A stretch of DNA of 27,193 nucleotides from contig JBDZVX010000021.1 of NCBI GenBank assembly GCA_040255925.1, positions 1 through 27,193 of the forward strand, written 5' to 3'. Of the stretch, positions 22,585-27,193 are shown piece by piece (within the stretch, counting starts at the first letter, position 1; each line of letters begins with the position of its first letter). The stretch comes from Nitrolancea sp040255925 (GTDB lineage Bacteria > Chloroflexota > Chloroflexia > Thermomicrobiales > Thermomicrobiaceae). The position numbers and the translations under genes were made by a program. The notes below the pieces were generated by a model that was not told where the DNA came from, did not search any database, and saw nothing but the letters and a program-made list of their open reading frames with translations.

Positions 22585-24060
22585 TTGCGGATAAAGCCCT
22601 GGTACATGCTCCTGATGATCCTGATCCTCGCCGGCGCGGCGACCTGGGTCGATCTTCCGGGGCAGGCAGCAGATCCACTTGGATTGAAAAAGGGCATCAC
22701 CATTCATGAGGGACTCGACCTCCAGGGTGGCCTCCAGGTCGTGCTCCAGGCACGTCCGCCGGCCGGAGTAACCGTCAACAACGACGCGTTGCTCGGCACG
22801 CGTGACACGATCGCGCGGCGGGTCAATGGCCTCGGTGTAAGCGAACCCTTGATCCAAACGCGCGGCAGCGATCAGATCATCGTCGAACTCCCGGGTGTCA
22901 AAGATCCCGAGAGTGCAGTGACGATCCTCCAGCAAACAGCCTTATTAGAGGTCATCGATCCGCAGGGTCAATTCCTGCCCGAAGGCACAGTCGTCAATAC
23001 CGACCGGGGTCCGGCCACGGATTCCGAGGCAGCGGCTGCATCCTCCTCACCCGCAGCGAGTGGTAGTCCAGCGCCAGCGGCCTCGCCTGCTGCGTCCGAG
23101 AGCGCTACGCAACCCTCGGCCTCCCCAGCGGCCACCGGGCCAACCTATACGACCATCGTCACCGGTGCCGATCTGGAAGACGCCTACCCCGCGACCGACA
23201 ACGTCGGGGCTCTGGTGGTCGGGTTTAAGTTCAAGCCCGATCCGGGCAAGAAACTTCAAGAGTTCACCAGACAGAATATCGGGAAGCCGTTGTCGATCGT
23301 GGTCGACAAGAAGGTCATCAATACCGCAACGATCCAGGAGGCATTCGGCCAGACCGGTCAGATCTCGGGTATGACCGTCGACGAAGTCAACGCCCTCGTT
23401 CTCCAGCTTAAATCCGGCGCGCTGGCCGTCCCGCTCGAGGTCGTGCAGAGCCGCACCGTGGGACCGACCCTGGGTAGCGACTCCATCGACAAGAGCTTGA
23501 TCGCCGGAATCGTCGGCCTGAGTGTGGTCGCGTTGTTCATGATCCTCTACTACCGCTTCCCGGGCGTGCTGGCGGTTGTCGCACTGTTGATCTACACAGC
23601 GCTGGTCTTCGCGCTGTTCAAATTGATTCCGGTCGTGTTGACCGTGGCCGGTATCACTGCCTTCATCCTATCGATCGGCATGGCGGTCGACGCGAACGTG
23701 CTCATTTTCTCCCGCTTGAAGGAAGAATTGCGCTTAGGCCATAATATCCGCCGGGCGGTCGAGGCGGGATTCGACCATGCCTGGCCATCGATCCGCGACT
23801 CGAATATCTCGACGATGATCACCGCGGTGATTCTCTACTGGTTCGGGAAATACACTGGTGCCAGCATCATCCAGGGATTCGCGTTGACGCTCTTTATCGG
23901 TGTCGGGATCAGTATGTTCACCGCGATCACCGTGACCCGGACGTTGCTCCGCGTGTTCCTGACGTCGAGCATTTTCCACAACCGTTGGTGGTACGGCATC
24001 GAGTCCTCGCCAACATCGCCGGCTCAATCGTCGAGCACGAGCATCGGAACTGCTGATTAG
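22585..24060 (+). CDS. secD: protein translocase subunit SecD
   Basis: Inner-membrane accessory of SecYEG that uses proton motive force to pull secreted proteins out. The 491 residues comprise an N-terminal membrane helix (7-23), the GLDLQGGLQ motif (43-51), an external P1 domain and five C-terminal helices with GMAVDANVLIFSRLKEE (365-381). The TTG start at 22585 has GAGGAG about ten bases upstream; the first ATG is seven codons later. Residues about 144-186 are an Ala/Ser/Pro-rich low-complexity insert in the external domain. It is shorter than E. coli SecD (615) and is followed by secF. Confidence 0.95.
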   Translation: MRIKPWYMLLMILILAGAATWVDLPGQAADPLGLKKGITIHEGLDLQGGLQVVLQARPPAGVTVNNDALLGTRDTIARRVNGLGVSEPLIQTRGSDQIIVELPGVKDPESAVTILQQTALLEVIDPQGQFLPEGTVVNTDRGPATDSEAAAASSSPAASGSPAPAASPAASESATQPSASPAATGPTYTTIVTGADLEDAYPATDNVGALVVGFKFKPDPGKKLQEFTRQNIGKPLSIVVDKKVINTATIQEAFGQTGQISGMTVDEVNALVLQLKSGALAVPLEVVQSRTVGPTLGSDSIDKSLIAGIVGLSVVALFMILYYRFPGVLAVVALLIYTALVFALFKLIPVVLTVAGITAFILSIGMAVDANVLIFSRLKEELRLGHNIRRAVEAGFDHAWPSIRDSNISTMITAVILYWFGKYTGASIIQGFALTLFIGVGISMFTAITVTRTLLRVFLTSSIFHNRWWYGIESSPTSPAQSSSTSIGTAD

Positions 24061-24114
24061 CCAACGGACACGGTTTCCGGTCCGTGCTTGGGAAGGATGA
24101 GGGCGCGCAAGCCA

Positions 24115-25047
24115 ATGCTCAATATTGTTGGTAGACGGTACTGGTGGTTCCTCATATCGCTGATCATCATCCTGCCGGGGATGTTCTCCCTGGTCACACA
24201 CGGATTGCGGCTCAGCATCGACTTCACCGGTGGCACGCTCTGGGAGCTTCAGATGAGCCAACCGGTGCAGCCGGGAGAGATCAAAGCCGTCCTGGCGGAC
24301 CATGGCTATGACGACTCGCTGGTCCAGACCACGGAGGACAATGGCCTGATGATCCGGATGAAGGAGCTGAAAGAGGGATCGCCGGAAAAGAACGCCATCG
24401 CCTCCGATCTCAAGGGCAAGTTCGGCGATTTCAAAGAGCTCCGGATCGAATCGGTCGGCCCGACACTCGGCAATGAGATTCGGAACCGGGCCATGATTGC
24501 CGTCTTCTTCGCATCGATCGGCATCCTTGCCTATATCGCCTATGCCTTCCGGAACACCAAGAATCCCTTCCTGTACGGTACCGCCGCGATCATTGCCATG
24601 CTCCACGATGTCGCGATCGTGGTCGGTATCTTCTCGATCCTCGGCTGGGTTGAGGGGGTTGAGATCGATTCCCTCTTCGTCACCGCGCTCCTGACGGTCA
24701 TCGGCTTCTCGGTTCACGATACGATCGTCGTGTTCGACCGGATCAGGGAGAACCTTGGACGGCGCGCTGGGCGAACGTTCGAGCAGACCGTCAACTACAG
24801 CGTGGTTCAGACCATGGTCCGGTCACTGAACACGTCGCTCACGGTCATCTTCACCTTGCTGGCGCTCTACCTGCTCGGCGGGGAGACGATCAAGTACTTC
24901 GTCCTGGCGCTCCTGATCGGCATCGTGGCCGGCACCTATTCATCGATCTTCAACGCCAGCCAGATCGTCGTGGTCTGGCACAACCGGGAGATCCACCGGT
25001 TCCTAGCCCGACTTCGGGGACAGAGCCAATCGAGTGTTACAGCCTAG
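24115..25047 (+). CDS. secF: protein translocase subunit SecF
   Basis: Partner of SecD in the SecDF complex. The chosen start gives 310 residues. There is one N-terminal helix (8-30), then IDFTGGTLWEL (34-44, the family's FTGG motif), an external domain, and five helices with VIGFSVHDTIVVFDRIREN. The start is uncertain. ATG 24115 fits where SecF homologues begin and has GAGGG 11 bases before it. ATG 24097 is touched directly by GGAAGG, and TTG 24088 has no site. It lies 54 bases after secD in the same operon. Confidence 0.94.
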   Translation: MLNIVGRRYWWFLISLIIILPGMFSLVTHGLRLSIDFTGGTLWELQMSQPVQPGEIKAVLADHGYDDSLVQTTEDNGLMIRMKELKEGSPEKNAIASDLKGKFGDFKELRIESVGPTLGNEIRNRAMIAVFFASIGILAYIAYAFRNTKNPFLYGTAAIIAMLHDVAIVVGIFSILGWVEGVEIDSLFVTALLTVIGFSVHDTIVVFDRIRENLGRRAGRTFEQTVNYSVVQTMVRSLNTSLTVIFTLLALYLLGGETIKYFVLALLIGIVAGTYSSIFNASQIVVVWHNREIHRFLARLRGQSQSSVTA

Positions 25048-25061
25048 GGCCGAGCGCGTTC

Positions 25062-26420
25062 ATGACTGACCGGCCCCGGATCGGCGTGCTTGGAGGCGGG
25101 ATTGCGGGGCTGACCGCGGCCTACCGGCTCAGCCAGCGCGGCTGCGATGTCATCCTTTGGGAGCGCGCCAGCCGGCTCGGTGGACAGGCCGCCGCGTTCT
25201 CGATCGCCGGCACCGCGCTGGAATACTTCTATCACCACCTCTTCATGAGTGATCGCGACATCGCCAATCTGATGGAGGAACTCGGCATTGGCGACCACCT
25301 GATGTGGCTTCCCTCTCGTGTTGGTTTCTACGCGGACGGCCGGATCTACCCCCTCACCAGCGCCACCGATCTGCTCAGGTTGCGCGCCATTCCCCTCCTT
25401 GACCGGCTGCGGATCGGCTTTACAACGCTGTACCTCCAACGAACTCGCGACTGGCGAAAATTCGAATCGGTAACTGCCGCCGGTTGGCTGCGCCGGGCCA
25501 TCGGACAACGCGCGTTCGACCGGGTGTGGGGCGCGCAGCTCCGCGCCAAGTTCGGACGCCGCTTCGACCAGGTAGCTATGACCTGGTTTTGGAACAAGAT
25601 CTACCTGCGGACACAGTCCCGCAGGTCACCGCTTGATACCGAACACCTCGGCTACATTCGTGGGAGCTTCAACGTCCTGATCGACCGCATCGCCGAAGCG
25701 ATTCAGGAACATGGCGGCACCCTTCGTCCGGGCACCCCGATCGCGGGGATCGACCGGCGAGGGGAAGGCTGGATCGTGCGGACAGAAAGCGGCGAGGAAA
25801 CGCTGGTCGACGCGATCGTGGCGACCGTTCCCTCGCCGGTCCTCCTCCGGCTCTTCCCAGCCTTACCGCGTGATTACCATGAGAAGCTCACCGGCGCCAT
25901 CTACCAGGCCGCGGTGACCGTGCTCCTCCAGAGTTCGCGCCCACTCTCCGATATCTACTGGCTCAATATCGGTGATCCATCGATGCCCTTCACTGGGATC
26001 ATCGAACATACGAACTTTATCGGCCCCGAACATTACCAGGGGTCGCACCTGATCTACGTCAGCAAGTACGTAGATCAGGACCACCCCTTCCTGACGATGC
26101 CGGATGAGCAGGTCTTTGCTGAGTACATCTCGCATCTCCCCACGATCAACCCGGCATTCGAGCCGGAGTGGATCGAACGGTACTGGGTGTTCCGGGAGCG
26201 GGCTGCTCAGCCGATCATCGGGCTCAACTACTCGGAGCGGATCCCCGATCACCGCACTCCATTGCCCGGCCTCTACCTGGCTAATACCGCGCAGATCTAC
26301 CCGGAAGATCGCGGGACGAACTACAGCGTCCGGATAGGCAATGTGGTTGCCGAACTCGTCATGCGTGATCTCCGAGCGGCCCAAGCACGGGATCGTTCGA
26401 TTCCCGCGGCCGGTCGGTAG
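25062..26420 (+). CDS. FAD-dependent oxidoreductase (amine oxidase / protoporphyrinogen oxidase-like)
   Basis: A 452-residue flavoprotein. The dinucleotide-binding fold is at the N-terminus: GVLGGGIAGLTAAYRL with the acidic end of strand two (ILWE), followed by the GG motif SRLGGQAAAF. The C-terminal FAD contact LPGLYLANTAQIYPEDRG is also present. The general layout is that of the flavin amine oxidase, phytoene desaturase and UDP-galactopyranose mutase superfamily. Which substrate it acts on cannot be told. It starts 14 bases after the secF stop, likely the third gene of that operon, with no strong ribosome site. I see no truncation. Confidence 0.82.
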   Translation: MTDRPRIGVLGGGIAGLTAAYRLSQRGCDVILWERASRLGGQAAAFSIAGTALEYFYHHLFMSDRDIANLMEELGIGDHLMWLPSRVGFYADGRIYPLTSATDLLRLRAIPLLDRLRIGFTTLYLQRTRDWRKFESVTAAGWLRRAIGQRAFDRVWGAQLRAKFGRRFDQVAMTWFWNKIYLRTQSRRSPLDTEHLGYIRGSFNVLIDRIAEAIQEHGGTLRPGTPIAGIDRRGEGWIVRTESGEETLVDAIVATVPSPVLLRLFPALPRDYHEKLTGAIYQAAVTVLLQSSRPLSDIYWLNIGDPSMPFTGIIEHTNFIGPEHYQGSHLIYVSKYVDQDHPFLTMPDEQVFAEYISHLPTINPAFEPEWIERYWVFRERAAQPIIGLNYSERIPDHRTPLPGLYLANTAQIYPEDRGTNYSVRIGNVVAELVMRDLRAAQARDRSIPAAGR

Positions 26421-26506
26421 GCTTCGTCAACTACGTCCGGACGAAACGGTCAGGCACGCAGCGCATGGCAGACCTCCACCCGCATTCGTGTTTCTCGCCG
26501 AAAAGG

Positions 26507-26535
26507 TTGAACGCAAACCTTGCGGTGGGTATACT
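26507..26535 (+). promoter_or_regulatory. promoter of tRNA-Arg
   Basis: TTGAAC (26507-26512), 17-base spacer, TATACT (26530-26535). Start near 26542 would leave a leader of about eight bases before the tRNA. Confidence 0.78.
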
Positions 26536-26549
26536 TCCCGGAGTGATAC

Positions 26550-26625
26550 GCGCCCGTAGCTCAGTGGATAGAGCGTTTGCCTCCGGAGCAAAAGGCCGCA
26601 GGTTCGAATCCTGCCGGGCGTACCA
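26550..26625 (+). tRNA. tRNA-Arg (anticodon CCG)
   Basis: A complete cloverleaf of 76 bases. The acceptor stem is GCGCCCG with CGGGCGT (one G-U pair). The D arm is GCTC/GAGC, and the anticodon stem TTTGC/GCAAA has the loop CTCCGGA. The T arm is GCAGG-TTCGAAT-CCTGC, followed by discriminator A and an encoded CCA. The anticodon at 26583-26585 is CCG, reading CGG, a frequent codon in this GC-rich DNA. Confidence 0.97.
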
Positions 26626-26639
26626 GGAAACAGAGACCA

Positions 26640-26666
26640 AAAACCCCGGCCGGCGGCCGGGGTTTT
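26640..26666 (+). terminator. intrinsic terminator after tRNA-Arg, bidirectional
   Basis: AAAACCCCGGCC, a three-base loop GGC and GGCCGGGGTTTT form a 12-bp stem that ends in T. The A run on the left gives a T run on the minus strand, so it can also end the convergent gene at 26692. Confidence 0.85.
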
Positions 26667-26691
26667 CATTCGTATGGAACCAAGATTGAAA

Positions 26692-27193
26692 TTAGTCGTA
26701 GCGAGAACGACGCTCGGCCTCGTCGCTCCGTACGCGCTGCCCGGCATGCTGGGGACGCTCTTTCAAAATGTTGGTGTGGAAGACCAGCAAGACGGCGAAA
26801 AAGGCGAAGGTCGCCATCACGCCTGGGCCAAAACGCCCATGCATGAAGTGGAAGATCGCGGCCGGCGGTCCCGGCAGGAGAAGGAGGTAGGTGCCCAGCC
26901 GTTTCTGATTAATCCGCAGCAGGAAGGCGAACTTGCCGGTCGGCAACGGCATCGGAGTGCCATCCGTGTGCCACTCCGAGTGCTTCAATCGTTCGCGTTT
27001 GGCACGGGCACGGACCAACCGGTAGTAGTAGATGGCGGGAATAGCGATAACTGCCGCGATGACGGCGATCCACATGACGTGCATCATGATGACGAGGTTT
27101 AGGTTGCCAGCGGTCCACGCGAAAAAGACGAACACCAGGATCGCTGTCCAGAGCTTGTACGCGAACAGGATACCGAAGTATGTCCAGGCCTTC
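26692..27193 (-). CDS. membrane protein of unknown function (5' end outside window)
   Basis: The frame is open without a stop to the right edge, so the gene probably starts beyond the window. An in-frame GTG at 27135 is less likely, since codons upstream also encode a hydrophobic helix (YFGILFAYKLWTAI). The visible 166 residues hold about four membrane segments. Two are N-terminal (including MWIAVIAAVIAIPAIYYY), then comes a basic loop (RLVRARAKRERLKHSEW). Two more lie near LGTYLLLLPGPPAAIF and GVMATFAFFAVLLVF, with a charged C-terminus. I do not recognise the family. Confidence 0.7.
   Translation of the reverse strand, partial: KAWTYFGILFAYKLWTAILVFVFFAWTAGNLNLVIMMHVMWIAVIAAVIAIPAIYYYRLVRARAKRERLKHSEWHTDGTPMPLPTGKFAFLLRINQKRLGTYLLLLPGPPAAIFHFMHGRFGPGVMATFAFFAVLLVFHTNILKERPQHAGQRVRSDEAERRSRYD

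Overview
The window is GC-rich, gene-dense bacterial chromosome with housekeeping genes on both strands. I see no phage, transposase, CRISPR array or plasmid genes. The gene mix suggests a Chloroflexota bacterium of the Thermomicrobia type (Sphaerobacter/Nitrolancea-like). Pointers are a short Ino1-type inositol-phosphate synthase, an XPB-like helicase, separate SecD and SecF, an L,D-transpeptidase, many GTG/TTG starts and GC-rich palindromic intergenic DNA. That placement is inference from gene content, not from a phylogeny.

Layout. 1-2010 (+): the 3' part of NAD-dependent DNA ligase ligA, overlapped by a small helical protein. 2056-9754 (-): a pyrimidine operon, read pyrC-carA-carB-(33-codon ORF)-cax-pyrE, with start/stop overlaps at most junctions. 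It has one strong promoter and, ahead of pyrC, an intrinsic terminator that looks like an attenuator. A Ca2+/H+ antiporter gene (cax) sits inside this operon. 9764-12510: a stress/envelope group with a DUF1440-like membrane protein, a stress protein with a C-terminal PRC-barrel/DUF2171-like domain, a 48-residue lmo0937-type membrane peptide and a secreted L,D-transpeptidase. 12700-15223: a PHP-domain phosphoesterase and, divergently, inositol-3-phosphate synthase. 15374-16211: an apparent catalytically dead LpxL/PatA-like acyltransferase homologue and a possible truncated gene start. 16212-17801 (-): XPB-like helicase. 17970-20477 (+): gyrA. 20499-20606: a GC-rich compound palindrome. 20612-21604 (-): an unidentified polytopic membrane protein. 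21836-26420 (+): nadD, then secD-secF behind a full-consensus promoter, then an FAD-dependent oxidoreductase. 26550-26625: tRNA-Arg(CCG) with its own promoter and terminator. The window ends in a partial membrane protein gene on the minus strand.

How the genes fit together. CarA/CarB make carbamoyl phosphate, PyrC makes dihydroorotate and PyrE makes OMP. PyrB, PyrD and PyrF are not in the window. SecDF drives late steps of protein export. Inositol-phosphate synthase next to a PatA/LpxL-like gene suggests inositol-lipid chemistry. The most interesting items are the pyrC leader attenuator, the acyltransferase homologue whose HX4(D/E) motif appears as QX4Q, and the small ORF that joins carB to cax.
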